From positions 1 through 64,000 of the forward strand of contig NZ_BAFP01000003.1 in assembly GCF_000308455.1 (NCBI RefSeq): a stretch of 64,000 bases of DNA. Direction: 5' to 3'. Under the pieces are notes generated by a model. It was not told the DNA's origin, did not search any database, and saw only the letters and a list, made by a program, of their open reading frames with translations. This DNA comes from Nocardia abscessus NBRC 100374 (GTDB lineage: Bacteria > Actinomycetota > Actinomycetes > Mycobacteriales > Mycobacteriaceae). Made by a program: the position numbers and the translations under genes. How positions within the stretch are numbered: position 1 is the stretch's first letter; every line of letters begins with the position of its first letter. Shown here piece by piece: positions 35,417 through 44,361 of this stretch.

Positions 35417-36985
35417 TCAGTCCAGCTTGCGCGAGCGCAGTTCGTGGCCCTTGGACGTCTTACACCGTCCGGATTCCAAATCCCACTGCCAGCCGTGCAG
35501 GTTGCAGGTGAGTGTGTTGCCTTCCACCACACCGAATTTCGACAGGTCAGCCTTCAGGTGCGGGCAGCGGCGCTGCACTTCCCAGCCGCTGAGTTCGGTG
35601 GAAGCGGAATCGTCGTGCGCCTCGGCGAACCAGCCGTCGGCGTAGGCGATCCGCTCGTCGGTGAGGCATTTGAAGAATGTGTAGAGGAACTCGTTGTACC
35701 CGCCGATGCGCCAGGCTTGGAAGCGGGTGGACAGGAAGATGGTGTTCACCCAGTCGGGCTCCTGATCGCGCAGCACGGTGCGCACCAGTTCCGGGGCGAT
35801 GCGGAAGCCGTAGCGGTAGCGGCCCTCGCCTTCGACCGGCTCGCGCACGGCGCGCTTGGGGAAGTCCAGCACGATGGTTTCCTCGCCGATCACCAAGCCG
35901 ACCGGGTAGCCGATGCCGTCGCAGATCACGTTGCTCTGCGCCATGATCGGCTCGAACAGCTTCCGCAGCGGCTCCAGCAGGGAGCCTTCGCCGCGTTCCC
36001 AGGTCGCCTTCTCGGCCTCCAGCACCGGCGCGAGGCGCTGTGCCATCCGCTCGATGTACTCGGCTTTGTGGTCGTAGATCTCGCTGGGATCGCTCGGATG
36101 GGTCAGCGTCAGCTCGGCGCCGCGCACGTCGGCCACCGAACCCGGGATCATCAGGACTCCGCCCGCGTTGCCGTGGATCTCCATCTGCTCCAGGAACACC
36201 TTCTGGTCCGGGAAGATGTTGCCCTCGTCGCCGCGATCGTCGTTGAGGTAGCGCAGCTCGTCGTCCAGGAACACCGGCGGACCGGCGGAGGGCACCACCC
36301 AGGTCGCGTCGACCTGCTCGATGTAGCTGCGGGCCCGGTCCATGCCGCGCTGCCGCTTCTGCTTGCCGAAATTCGACTTGGTGCGAGCCGGAATGTCGTA
36401 GACCATCGGGTACCAGATGGCGCCCGAGTACTGCAGCAAGTGGATGTCCACGTGGCCGAAGGCGTCGTGCAGCACGTCCATGTCGACCGGGCGGGCGTCG
36501 TTCATGTTGAAGCAGGTGGTCTCGCCGTCGGAGACGACCAGGCCGGAGTCGCCGATCGGGCCGTCGGCGGGGGCGCGCAGCGCGATGATCATGACGTCCA
36601 GGTCACCGCCCGGTCCGGTCACCGTGTGCTTGACCGAGTCCTCGGTCTCGAAGAACTTGTGGAAGCCCAGCTGTTCGAGTTCTCGTCGCAGGTCCGGCAC
36701 AGGGTAGTCCGGCAGCAGCACGGTCGCGTTCTTGTCGACGTGCTCGGTCAGCGTCTTCGCGTCGAAGTGGTCGCGGTGCAGGTGCGAGACGTACAGGAAG
36801 TCGCATGCGCCCAGCTCGTCCCAGTCCAGCTGGGTGTTGTCGGGGAACGGGAACCAGGACGCGAAGTACGCGGGGTTCACCCAGGGATCGCAAAGGATCG
36901 ACCCGGCCGCGGTGCGGATGTGGAATCCGGCGTGTCCGACGCTGGTGATCTGCACTAGCTGCTCCTCCTGCTGTTTACCAGCCAA
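35417..36985 (-). CDS. Metallo-beta-lactamase fold hydrolase with C-terminal Rieske domain
   Basis: This 522-residue protein starts with a metallo-beta-lactamase fold (VSHLHRDHFDAKTL gives the HxHxDH motif) and ends in a Rieske [2Fe-2S] domain with CPH at RRCPHLKAD and CNLHGW. The two-domain order resembles Rv3818 of M. tuberculosis and, more distantly, the CMP-Neu5Ac hydroxylase group. An oxidative or hydrolytic role is expected, but the substrate is unknown. It is followed by a putative lipoprotein gene on the same strand, only 12 bases upstream. Confidence 0.85.
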   Translation of the reverse strand: MAGKQQEEQLVQITSVGHAGFHIRTAAGSILCDPWVNPAYFASWFPFPDNTQLDWDELGACDFLYVSHLHRDHFDAKTLTEHVDKNATVLLPDYPVPDLRRELEQLGFHKFFETEDSVKHTVTGPGGDLDVMIIALRAPADGPIGDSGLVVSDGETTCFNMNDARPVDMDVLHDAFGHVDIHLLQYSGAIWYPMVYDIPARTKSNFGKQKRQRGMDRARSYIEQVDATWVVPSAGPPVFLDDELRYLNDDRGDEGNIFPDQKVFLEQMEIHGNAGGVLMIPGSVADVRGAELTLTHPSDPSEIYDHKAEYIERMAQRLAPVLEAEKATWERGEGSLLEPLRKLFEPIMAQSNVICDGIGYPVGLVIGEETIVLDFPKRAVREPVEGEGRYRYGFRIAPELVRTVLRDQEPDWVNTIFLSTRFQAWRIGGYNEFLYTFFKCLTDERIAYADGWFAEAHDDSASTELSGWEVQRRCPHLKADLSKFGVVEGNTLTCNLHGWQWDLESGRCKTSKGHELRSRKLD

Positions 36986-36997
36986 CCAGGGTAGTAG

Positions 36998-37918
36998 TTA
37001 CGGCGAGATGTCGCCGATGCAGTAGCCCTCCGGGCCGGATCGCAAGGTGAAGGTGCGGGTCTGCGTCACACCGGAGGAGTTGGTCACCGGCACGAGCACC
37101 GCGATGTACTCGGTGTTCACCTGCTCCGACCGGATCTGCTGGTCGGCGAACTCGGTGGCCCCGGTGAGCGCGCCCTGGTTGTTCGCCAGCGGCGCGGGGC
37201 TCGGACGCCCGGTGCCTTTGGGGTCCCAGGTCGCCGGGGACGCCTTACAGATCAGAGGGTAGTCGCCCTCCTTGTCGGCGGGGTCGAGCGGAGTGCCGAC
37301 GAAGCGGGACAGGTACCGGCGCACGGTGTGCCGGGCGTCGGCGTCGTTGTAGGCGATCTCCGCGCCCGCCGTGGCGACGCGCGGACAGGCGTAGCCGGTC
37401 GCGACCTCGGCGCGATCGACCGCGACCGTGGTGGTCGCGTTCGTCCACACGACGGTGTTCTCGACCTTCGTGCCGGGCTGCGCCAAGGCGGCGAGGATCG
37501 CCTGCGGGTTGGCGTACATGTCGGCGACGTTCTTCGGCGCGATGGTCCAGCACTTCTCCTGCAGCTCCGAGACGGTGCGTGTCTGCAAGTCGGCTGCCCA
37601 GCGCTGCACCGCGGGCGCGGCCGCGGGCAGTCCGGCGACCGCGCCGACCGGTGGCGCGTCGGCGGGGACGGGCGGCAGCGCGGAGGTGCTGGGCGAGGCA
37701 GCCGCCGGGACCGCGGCCGGGGGCGTGGTGCGCACGGCCGCTTGCGGCGCGCTCTCGTCGGGAATGCCGACGACCGAGTCGCAGCCGGTCACCGCGACCG
37801 CTCCGACCAGGGCCAGGCCGCCGATCAGCGCGGCGCGAGTACGCCGGGTGGCCGCCGCCCGATCCCGATCGCGTGCGGTGCGGTCGTATTCACGCGATGC
37901 CGGCCGGGCGCGTTCCAC
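36998..37918 (-). CDS. Putative lipoprotein
   Basis: This 306-residue protein has a basic N-terminus, a hydrophobic stretch (ALIGGLALVGAVAVTGC) and a cysteine that could be a lipobox (VTGC). A Pro/Ala-rich spacer follows, then a domain with several cysteines (LQEKCWTIAPKNVADMY, GYACPRVA, GPEGYCIGDISP). No family is recognised. If the lipobox is real it is anchored on the outer face of the membrane. The N-terminal 30 residues before the hydrophobic core are unusually long for a signal peptide. Confidence 0.65.
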   Translation of the reverse strand: MERARPASREYDRTARDRDRAAATRRTRAALIGGLALVGAVAVTGCDSVVGIPDESAPQAAVRTTPPAAVPAAASPSTSALPPVPADAPPVGAVAGLPAAAPAVQRWAADLQTRTVSELQEKCWTIAPKNVADMYANPQAILAALAQPGTKVENTVVWTNATTTVAVDRAEVATGYACPRVATAGAEIAYNDADARHTVRRYLSRFVGTPLDPADKEGDYPLICKASPATWDPKGTGRPSPAPLANNQGALTGATEFADQQIRSEQVNTEYIAVLVPVTNSSGVTQTRTFTLRSGPEGYCIGDISP

Positions 37919-38039
37919 TTCGACGATCCTCTTCTCTCAGGCGTGCGGTTGGGGCTGGTCACGGTGTCCTCGCTCCGGTGCGCCGCACGATGGCGGCGAA
38001 CTGCCGGTGGGGACGATCAGCGACTACGCTAGCGGACTT

Positions 38040-38789
38040 GTGGAACCCGTCTATCGGACGATCATCGGGCTGGCCCGTACCGTCTTCTTCATCGAAGGTC
38101 TGAAGTTCACCGTCAAGGGCGATGAACATATCCCCGCGCAGGGTGGCGCCGTGCTGGCGGTGAACCACACCGGCTACATGGACTTCACCTATGCGGGCCT
38201 GCCGGTGCGCACCCCGAAGCGCTACATCCGGTTCATGGCCAAGAAAGAGGTCTTCGACGACAAGATCTCCGGGCCGATCATGCGCGCGCTCAAGCACATC
38301 CCGGTGGACCGTTCGGCGGGCGCGGACTCCTACCAGGCCGCCGTGGAATATCTGCGCCGCGGTGAGTTGGTCGGCGTGTACCCCGAGGCGACGATCAGCC
38401 GCAGCTTCGAGATCAAGGAGTTCAAATCCGGCGCGGCGCGCATGGCGATCGAGGCGGAGGTGCCGATCATCCCGATCGTCATCTGGGGTGCGCAGCGGGT
38501 CTGGACCAAGGGCTTCCCGAAGCGGCTCGGTCGCACCAACACGCCCATCTCGATCGCGGTGGGCGAACCGATCCAGCCGTTCGAGCCCGCCGCCGAACTC
38601 ACGGCCCGACTACGGTCGACCATGCAGGACATGCTGCTGGACTTGCAGAAGGACTACGTGCACGAGCCCGGCGCGTACTGGGTTCCGGCCCGGCTCGGCG
38701 GCAGCGCTCCTACCCTGGAAGAGGCGGACGCGATGGATGCCGCCGAAGCGGAGGCCAAGGCCGCGCGCAAGAACGCGGCGGGGCAGTAA
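38040..38789 (+). CDS. PlsC-like 1-acyl-glycerol-3-phosphate acyltransferase, copy 1
   Basis: This 249-residue protein has the lysophospholipid acyltransferase motifs NHTGYMDF (HxxxxD) and VYPEATISRSFE, plus GGAVLAVNH and a PIIPIVIWG block. It should acylate a lysophosphatidate-type acceptor at the membrane face. GTG 38040 gives VEPVYRTIIGLAR, matching the start of the next gene; GTG 38007 would add 11 residues. A second acyltransferase follows after 11 bases. Tandem copies occur also at Rv3814c-Rv3816c in M. tuberculosis. Confidence 0.87.
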   Translation: MEPVYRTIIGLARTVFFIEGLKFTVKGDEHIPAQGGAVLAVNHTGYMDFTYAGLPVRTPKRYIRFMAKKEVFDDKISGPIMRALKHIPVDRSAGADSYQAAVEYLRRGELVGVYPEATISRSFEIKEFKSGAARMAIEAEVPIIPIVIWGAQRVWTKGFPKRLGRTNTPISIAVGEPIQPFEPAAELTARLRSTMQDMLLDLQKDYVHEPGAYWVPARLGGSAPTLEEADAMDAAEAEAKAARKNAAGQ

Positions 38790-38800
38790 CGGGAGCTGTG

Positions 38801-39544
38801 ATGGCGCGCGAACCGGTCTACGACATCCTCACCGGCTTGGCACGCGCCATCTTCTTCGCCCAGGGTCTGCGGATCGATATCGAGGGGCAAGAGCACATTC
38901 CCCGCTCCGGCGGCGCGGTGCTGGCCGTGAACCACACGGCCTACCTCGATTTCATGGAGGTCGGACTGGTCGGGCGCAAGTCCGGCCGCAACGTCCGGTT
39001 CATGATGAAGGCCGAGCTCGAGCACGGCCTCGTGGGCTTTCTCATGAAGCACTGCAAGGCGATCGGCGTCGATCGCACGGCCGGGGCCGAGTCGTACGCC
39101 CGCGCGGTCACCGCTCTGCGCGAAGGCGAGTTGGTCGTGGTCTACCCCGAGGCGACGATCAGCCGCAGTTTCGAGCTGAAGGAGTTCAAGTCCGGCGCGG
39201 CGCGAATGGCGGTGGAAGCGGACGTCCCGATCGTTCCCCTGGTCATCTGGGGCGCCCACCGAGTCTGGACCAAGGACATCCCGAAGCAGCTCGGCCGCCA
39301 TAATTTTCCGATCAACATCCGCATCGGTCCCCCGATCCCACCCGCCGGACCGGCCGAGGAACTAACCGCCACCCTGCGGGTCCGGATGAGCGGGCTTTTG
39401 GACCACGCGCAACGCGACTACCCGATGCAGGAAGGTGCCCGCTGGGTCCCCGTGCGGCTCGGGGGGACCGCCCCGACTCTGGAGCGGGCGGCGGTACTGG
39501 AACGAGAAGAAATGGAACGGCGACGCCGGGCCAAGATGCGCTGA
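38801..39544 (+). CDS. PlsC-like 1-acyl-glycerol-3-phosphate acyltransferase, copy 2
   Basis: This 247-residue protein is a close paralogue of the upstream acyltransferase. It keeps NHTAYLDF (HxxxxD), VYPEATISRSFE and PIVPLVIWGAHRVWTK. The ATG at 38801 follows CGGGAG and gives MAREPVYDILTGLAR. The two genes lie 11 bases apart and are surely cotranscribed. Differences near NVRFMMKAELEHGLVGF suggest different acyl or head-group preference, but this cannot be decided by eye. Confidence 0.88.
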   Translation: MAREPVYDILTGLARAIFFAQGLRIDIEGQEHIPRSGGAVLAVNHTAYLDFMEVGLVGRKSGRNVRFMMKAELEHGLVGFLMKHCKAIGVDRTAGAESYARAVTALREGELVVVYPEATISRSFELKEFKSGAARMAVEADVPIVPLVIWGAHRVWTKDIPKQLGRHNFPINIRIGPPIPPAGPAEELTATLRVRMSGLLDHAQRDYPMQEGARWVPVRLGGTAPTLERAAVLEREEMERRRRAKMR

Positions 39545-39642
39545 CGTGCGCTGGGCTCGCCATCTCTGCCTATGTCGGGGTCGAGCCGCCCAGTCGAGAC
39601 GATTCTCGGCGCGGCGGGACGTGGCTGGCTGATTCGCTCTGT

Positions 39643-40755
39643 TCAGATCAGCATTCCTTCAATTTCGGCGATGCGCCGGTCGAGCCGTGCCGAGTGCGCG
39701 GTGGCGGCTGCGGTTCGTGCCTCTCCGATGGTGGCGCGTGCCGCATCCAGCTCACGTGTCTTCAGGAACGACTCCGCGAGCCAAGTGCGGTACAGGGCCA
39801 CTTCGCGGACGCGGTCGGTGGAGAGTTGTTCGATCGCACGGGACAACAGAGAGCTTGCCCTGGCCGGTTCGTCCAGTTCGACAAAGCACCTGCCTGCCAT
39901 CACGTCTATCTCGGTGCGGTCCATCCAATACACCCACTCGGGCTCAGGGATATCGGGCGAGCGGTGATCGTACGACTCGTCCACCGCATCGAGTGCTCGT
40001 TTCGCTTCGTCGCGGTCGCGTGAGCGCGCGCAAGCCCATGCCAAGCGATCGGTAAGTAACGATCGGACGACCGGAGGCGCATCTGTCGCACCCTTGACCG
40101 CGGTGCGTGCGAGCAGCGCTGCCTCATACGGATTGCCGACATTGGCGATCTGATAGCTCAGGCTCGACAGAAGTTGCGCCGTCAAAACGCGGTCTCCGGC
40201 GTCGTCAGCCGCCGCCGCGCCACTCAGGTACAGCCGTTGCGCGTCACTGTACCTACCTGCGTCGCTCGCGACCCATCCAGCGAGTTGTGCGAGCTCTCCG
40301 GCGACGATCAGAAGTCGCTTGCCCACTCGTTCGGTGTAGCTGCATTCCGTGATGACCTCCCGCGCGTTCTCGAACTCCCGAAGCACCAGTGGAAATGAGT
40401 TTTCTCCACCGACGCTGTCGTCCAGGTGCCGCAGTTCGACCACACGTTGTTCCATAGCGGTCGCCAGCGACTCGCCGACTCGCCGACCCGCGGAGGCGTG
40501 CGTCTTGGGCGCGGAGTCTGCCACCAACCATTCGTGTGCGACACGGATCGGGTCTGGCGACGGCGTCATGAGGGCGCTTATCGGAATGTTCAATGCGCGG
40601 GAGTAGCCGATGATGTGCTCTTGCTTCACATCGCGCTGCCCGTTCTCCAACATACCGAGCAACGACTTGCTGTAATTCGTCTTTGCCGCAAGCGCGGCCA
40701 GGCTGAGCCCACGGCTTCGCCGGGCAGCCCTGAGCAGAAATCCAGGATTTTCCAT
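39643..40755 (-). CDS. XRE-family regulator with TPR-like C-terminal domain
   Basis: This 370-residue protein has an N-terminal helix-turn-helix (LLRAARRSRGLSLAALAAKT, then NYSKSLLGMLENGQR) and a long helical region resembling tetratricopeptide repeats. The organisation is that of actinobacterial regulators that sense peptides or small ligands. The ATG at 40755 starts MENPGFLLRAARR. It is divergent from three small overlapping genes and may control them. Confidence 0.8.
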   Translation of the reverse strand: MENPGFLLRAARRSRGLSLAALAAKTNYSKSLLGMLENGQRDVKQEHIIGYSRALNIPISALMTPSPDPIRVAHEWLVADSAPKTHASAGRRVGESLATAMEQRVVELRHLDDSVGGENSFPLVLREFENAREVITECSYTERVGKRLLIVAGELAQLAGWVASDAGRYSDAQRLYLSGAAAADDAGDRVLTAQLLSSLSYQIANVGNPYEAALLARTAVKGATDAPPVVRSLLTDRLAWACARSRDRDEAKRALDAVDESYDHRSPDIPEPEWVYWMDRTEIDVMAGRCFVELDEPARASSLLSRAIEQLSTDRVREVALYRTWLAESFLKTRELDAARATIGEARTAAATAHSARLDRRIAEIEGMLI

Positions 40756-40974
40756 CGATCCAACGCACCCCCGATTCTGTGGACGTTTGTGGACGGCAAA
40801 TCGATTCCCCGCCAAACCTATTGAACCGAGACTACTACGTAGCACCTGGTAGTGGGCGGTGTGAAGCACTGCTCGGCAGGCCGCTAGCCAGACTCGGAAT
40901 TGCTGGGCTATTCCGTGTGGCTCGGCCCAACCGGGCGCATGACAAACGTCTTCGGATGAGAGTGGGGGTTACGG

Positions 40975-41466
40975 ATGGAAACGTGTGGCGACACTCCACG
41001 ATCGCGGTGTCTGTTCTATCGGCGGGAGTGTGATCTGCCCGCCGTGATCGACCCGCCGGAACTCGGGCGGATCGTGCTGCGGGCCGGGTCGGTGTGGGCG
41101 ATGACTATGCCCGCTCGGCTGGGGCAGGCGGTCAAGGCGCATTTGCAGAGCGGAGGCGTCCCGCTGGGTCCGATTGTGGGGCATCCGCGTTCGGGCCGCT
41201 GGACGTTCCTGATCAGACCTGACCTGCCCGATGACGGGCGGCTGTTCGCCGAGTTGTTCCGGCTGGACGTGGCGGTAGCGGGGTCCGGAGCGACGATCGC
41301 GCTGCCATCTCCCACGGCGTCGGTCGGTGCGATCCGGCACTGGATAGTGCCACCACGCAGCAGTTTCCGTCCATCTGGTGGCGTCGTGGTCGATGCCATT
41401 CGAGCGTGGGCAGACCAGATGCCGCGTACTCGGCGCGGCCTGGGTGTGGCGCACAATGCCGGATGA
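40975..41466 (+). CDS. Hypothetical protein, first of three overlapping small genes
   Basis: This 163-residue protein has no firmly recognised family. It contains GGVPLGPIVGHPRSGRWTFL and IALPSPTASVGAIRHWI, which recall the N-terminal primase/polymerase-like proteins found beside regulators in Nocardia and Streptomyces; this is a guess. The ATG follows GGGGGTTACGG. It overlaps the next gene by 11 bases. Confidence 0.55.
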   Translation: METCGDTPRSRCLFYRRECDLPAVIDPPELGRIVLRAGSVWAMTMPARLGQAVKAHLQSGGVPLGPIVGHPRSGRWTFLIRPDLPDDGRLFAELFRLDVAVAGSGATIALPSPTASVGAIRHWIVPPRSSFRPSGGVVVDAIRAWADQMPRTRRGLGVAHNAG

Positions 41467-41725
41467 CGAATTCCGCGCTCGGCGGTTCCTTCGCGCCGAC
41501 GAGTTGCGGTCCCGGCTCGCGCACGACAATCCGCACTGGGCGGTCTCCACTCCCGACAACGCGATGCAAGCGCTCGAATTGCACTACGACTGCGACTATC
41601 TGTCCTGCACGACGCTCGTCGCGGCGGTGATAGTCAGCCGTGAGGACTACCGATACTTTCGCCGTGCCGAAACGAATGCGGCGGGACGCGAGTGCTCGAT
41701 GCCGATACTGGAATCGGGTGCGTGA
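41456..41725 (+). CDS. Hypothetical protein, second of three overlapping small genes
   Basis: An 89-residue soluble protein, no recognised family. It begins MPDDEFRARRFLRADELRSR and has ALELHYDCDYLSCTTLVAA. It overlaps both neighbours (11 bases upstream; TGATG downstream), which is the main support that it is real. Confidence 0.5.
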   Translation: MPDDEFRARRFLRADELRSRLAHDNPHWAVSTPDNAMQALELHYDCDYLSCTTLVAAVIVSREDYRYFRRAETNAAGRECSMPILESGA

Positions 41726-41970
41726 TGTGCGGCGATTCATCCGCGAATCCGTCGCGGACGGACGTGCACGTGAGCGTGTTCCTGCACGGGCTTCGACTGG
41801 ATTTCGCCGCCTGCGTGACGGCGGCGATGACCTTCGCGCGGGAATGGCGGAACATGCATTACCCGGACGCGGTGGAGATCTTCGTGGACGGGGCCGAGGG
41901 CCTGCCTCGGTTACCGTGCGAACGCTTGTACTGCGAGCGTTGGGTTCGTCCGATCAATGGAGGCGAGTGA
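41725..41970 (+). CDS. Hypothetical protein, third of three overlapping small genes
   Basis: An 81-residue soluble protein, no recognised family. The ATG overlaps the previous stop (TGATG). It contains FLHGLRLDFAACVTAAMTFA and five cysteines. Its stop overlaps, antisense, the end of the convergent AraC-like gene by 17 bases. Confidence 0.5.
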   Translation: MCGDSSANPSRTDVHVSVFLHGLRLDFAACVTAAMTFAREWRNMHYPDAVEIFVDGAEGLPRLPCERLYCERWVRPINGGE

Positions 41971-42811
41971 GGGCGCGGCACGGAGCAGGGGCGGGCACCT
42001 CACCACGGAGGAACGACGTGGGCGGGACACCCATCAGACTGCGGAAATCGGCCGTCATGTGCGACTGGTCATAATAGCCCGTGCCGGTGGCGATATCGGC
42101 CAGCGGCATGTCCTCGGCACGGGACAGGACCCGGCGCACTCGATCGATACGCGCGAAGTGCTTGGGCGAGACGCCGATTCCACTGGTGAACAGGTTGCGC
42201 AGCTGCCGCTCGCTCACCGACAGGCGCGCGGCCAGCTCGGCGACGGAAAGGGGATGGTCGGCGGTGATGGCGGCTACGGCGGTGGCGAGCAACCTGCGGT
42301 GTGCGCGCAGGGCCGGGTTGTCGGGGATGTGGCGCGGCAGCTCGTTCTCGAGGTACGCGACGACCTCGTCGTGCTCGAGTTCGACCAGTTCGGCCGCCAG
42401 CTGGGCGACCGGACCGGGCAGGTCGTCCAGGCGTAGCACTCGATCGGTGAGGTCCGCCGCCGAGACACCGAGCAGTGCGGGGGTCGCGCCCGGCGCCAGC
42501 CGCAGCCGGACACAGCCCGCGGGCTTGCTAGCGCGTGAATAGCTCGCCTTGGTCTGCGGCCCGACGACGAGCGCGACGCGGGTATCGCCGCTATCTCCGC
42601 GCGCGTCACGGCCCACGCCCACATCGCCGTGCTCGGCGCGCAGCACGATCGTGGTCGCCGTCTGCGGGAAGTGCGCGAACGGCTCGGACAGGTCGAGCAC
42701 CGTCGGAATCCGGCCGAATTCGGCCATCCACGGTCGCAGCGACTCCGGCGCCGGTTCGGATACCTCGATCAGATCGTCGGTCACGACGGGCGGGCGCAGC
42801 AGGGCGGTCAC
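41954..42811 (-). CDS. AraC family transcriptional regulator
   Basis: This 285-residue protein has a C-terminal AraC/XylS double helix-turn-helix: LSVAELAARLSVSERQLRNL, then SPKHFARIDRVRR, then DIATGTGYYDQSHMTADFR. The N-terminal half resembles the DUF6597-type sensor domain (FPQTATTIVLRA, VVGPQTKASYSR). It is divergent from an NmrA-like gene 86 bases away and is the obvious candidate to regulate it. Confidence 0.85.
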   Translation of the reverse strand: MTALLRPPVVTDDLIEVSEPAPESLRPWMAEFGRIPTVLDLSEPFAHFPQTATTIVLRAEHGDVGVGRDARGDSGDTRVALVVGPQTKASYSRASKPAGCVRLRLAPGATPALLGVSAADLTDRVLRLDDLPGPVAQLAAELVELEHDEVVAYLENELPRHIPDNPALRAHRRLLATAVAAITADHPLSVAELAARLSVSERQLRNLFTSGIGVSPKHFARIDRVRRVLSRAEDMPLADIATGTGYYDQSHMTADFRSLMGVPPTSFLRGEVPAPAPCRALTRLH

Positions 42812-42897
42812 CGCATCAACTGTAGGCAGTGCGCGCCCGGCGAGGTGTGCCGAAATCTCCTAGAGACCTCGGCGTATGCCCCGGCACGGTGGTGGGC

Positions 42898-43761
42898 ATG
42901 ATCGTGATCACCGGTGCGACGGGCACCATCGGCAGTGAAATCATCCGGCAGTTGGCCGAACGCGGCGAGGGGGTACGGGCCGTCACCAGGAACCCGGATC
43001 GCGCCCGAGTTCCGGCGGGCGTCGAGGTGGTGCGTGGTGACTACACCGACGTCGAGTCCATCGCCGCGGCGATGCGCGGCGCTCGAGCCGCGTTCGTCGT
43101 CGGCGTGCTGGGTCCGGAATACCTGGAGGCCGACCGCGCGCTGATCGTCACGGCTCGCGAGGCGGGGGTCGAACGTATCGTCAAGCTCTCCGCTATCGGC
43201 ACGGGCGACGCCGGACTCGGCCGGGTGGGCAGCTGGCATCTGCCTGGCGAACAAGCCGTGCGCGAAAGCGGCGGCGAATGGACGATTCTGCGCCCCAGTT
43301 CCTTCGCATCCAATACGTTGAGCTGGGCCGAGGCCATCCGCTCCGGACAGCCGGTGCCGAATATGACCGGCGATGCCGCGCAGGGTGTGATCGATCCGCG
43401 CGATGTCGCGGGAGTCGCGGTCGAAACGCTGGTGTCCGCCGAGCATGCGGGCAGGATCTACACCCTCACAGGTCCCGAGCTGCGCACCACGCGTGATCTG
43501 GCCGCCACCTTGTCCGATGTCGTCGGCCGTCCGGTGGATGTCGCGGACATCCCGGAAGCCGAGGCGCGCGAATACATGCTCGCGTCCGGAATGTCCGTCG
43601 AATTCGCCGACGGGGCGCTGGCGGGTCAGGCTTACGTGCGCGCCGGGCACAATGCGATCGTCACCGATGATGTGCGGCAAATCCTCGGTCGGGTTCGGAC
43701 TTACGCCGAATGGGCAACCGATCACGCGAATGCGTTCCTGGCCGACGGGAACGCATCGTAG
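42898..43761 (+). CDS. NmrA-like NAD(P)-binding protein
   Basis: This 287-residue atypical SDR has GATGTIGSEIIRQL for dinucleotide binding, an ERIVKLSAIG block and GVIDPRDVAGVAVETLV. It lacks the classical YxxxK motif, as NmrA-like sensors and NAD(P)H:quinone reductases do. Either redox sensing or reductase activity is possible. ATG 42898 starts MIVITGATG; the upstream frame overlaps the AraC promoter. Confidence 0.8.
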   Translation: MIVITGATGTIGSEIIRQLAERGEGVRAVTRNPDRARVPAGVEVVRGDYTDVESIAAAMRGARAAFVVGVLGPEYLEADRALIVTAREAGVERIVKLSAIGTGDAGLGRVGSWHLPGEQAVRESGGEWTILRPSSFASNTLSWAEAIRSGQPVPNMTGDAAQGVIDPRDVAGVAVETLVSAEHAGRIYTLTGPELRTTRDLAATLSDVVGRPVDVADIPEAEAREYMLASGMSVEFADGALAGQAYVRAGHNAIVTDDVRQILGRVRTYAEWATDHANAFLADGNAS

Positions 43762-43866
43762 GGTGTTTGTGATTGGCCTCACATCGAATTGCTGAATGGT
43801 GCGTGCTCGGCAAGGGTGACATGACCGGCCGGGTGGCTGGTGTGCTTACAGGAAAAGGGGATTCGG

Positions 43867-44211
43867 ATGCGTCAACGGGTCATGACGGTCTTGGTGGCGG
43901 TTGTAGCAGGCGGATCGGCCGCCGCGTTCGGTGGCGCGAGCGCGTCCGCGGTCGCGGTGAACCCTTTTCCCGGTGGCACGGAGGTCTACTTCGACAACGG
44001 TGAATCCGCGGCGATCGCGAACCTGAACCTCGGGCCCGCGCTGAGCCAAGTGGCCGTCGCCTGGTCTCCCGGCGCGAAAGCGATGCTCGGAGAAGGGATC
44101 ACCGAACATGCCCGGTGGGCGGGTGAGTCCCCGACCGGAGGCGTCTCGATCGAGGTGTACGGCAGTTTCCTCCAGCCCGAACTGGTTACCGTCACCACGT
44201 TGCGCGGCTGA
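43867..44211 (+). CDS. Small secreted protein
   Basis: This 114-residue protein has a Sec signal peptide: MRQRVM, a hydrophobic core (TVLVAVVAGGSAAAFGGA), and an ASAxAVA-like cleavage region near residue 30. The mature part, about 85 residues, has no cysteine and no recognised family. ATG 43867 is preceded by AGGAAAAGGGG. The tail is beta-rich (GVSIEVYGSFLQPELVTVTT). Confidence 0.65.
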   Translation: MRQRVMTVLVAVVAGGSAAAFGGASASAVAVNPFPGGTEVYFDNGESAAIANLNLGPALSQVAVAWSPGAKAMLGEGITEHARWAGESPTGGVSIEVYGSFLQPELVTVTTLRG

Positions 44212-44306
44212 GCGGAAAACTCTGTTTCGGATTTCATTGCGCTGGGGGTACTCTCACCCATGGCGTTATGCGCATGTGCGCTGACGAGTGAGCCGCCTGG
44301 CGATGC

Positions 44307-44343
44307 CCGGACGGGACGGCACTCCGTGTGCGGTCCCGTCCGG
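44307..44343. terminator. Bidirectional hairpin terminator
   Basis: CCGGACGGGAC pairs perfectly with GTCCCGTCCGG around a 15-base loop. It lies 19 bases past the copA stop and between two convergent genes; on the plus strand TGTTTCGG follows. Confidence 0.65.
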
Positions 44344-44361
44344 TGTTTCGGTGCTTTCTCG

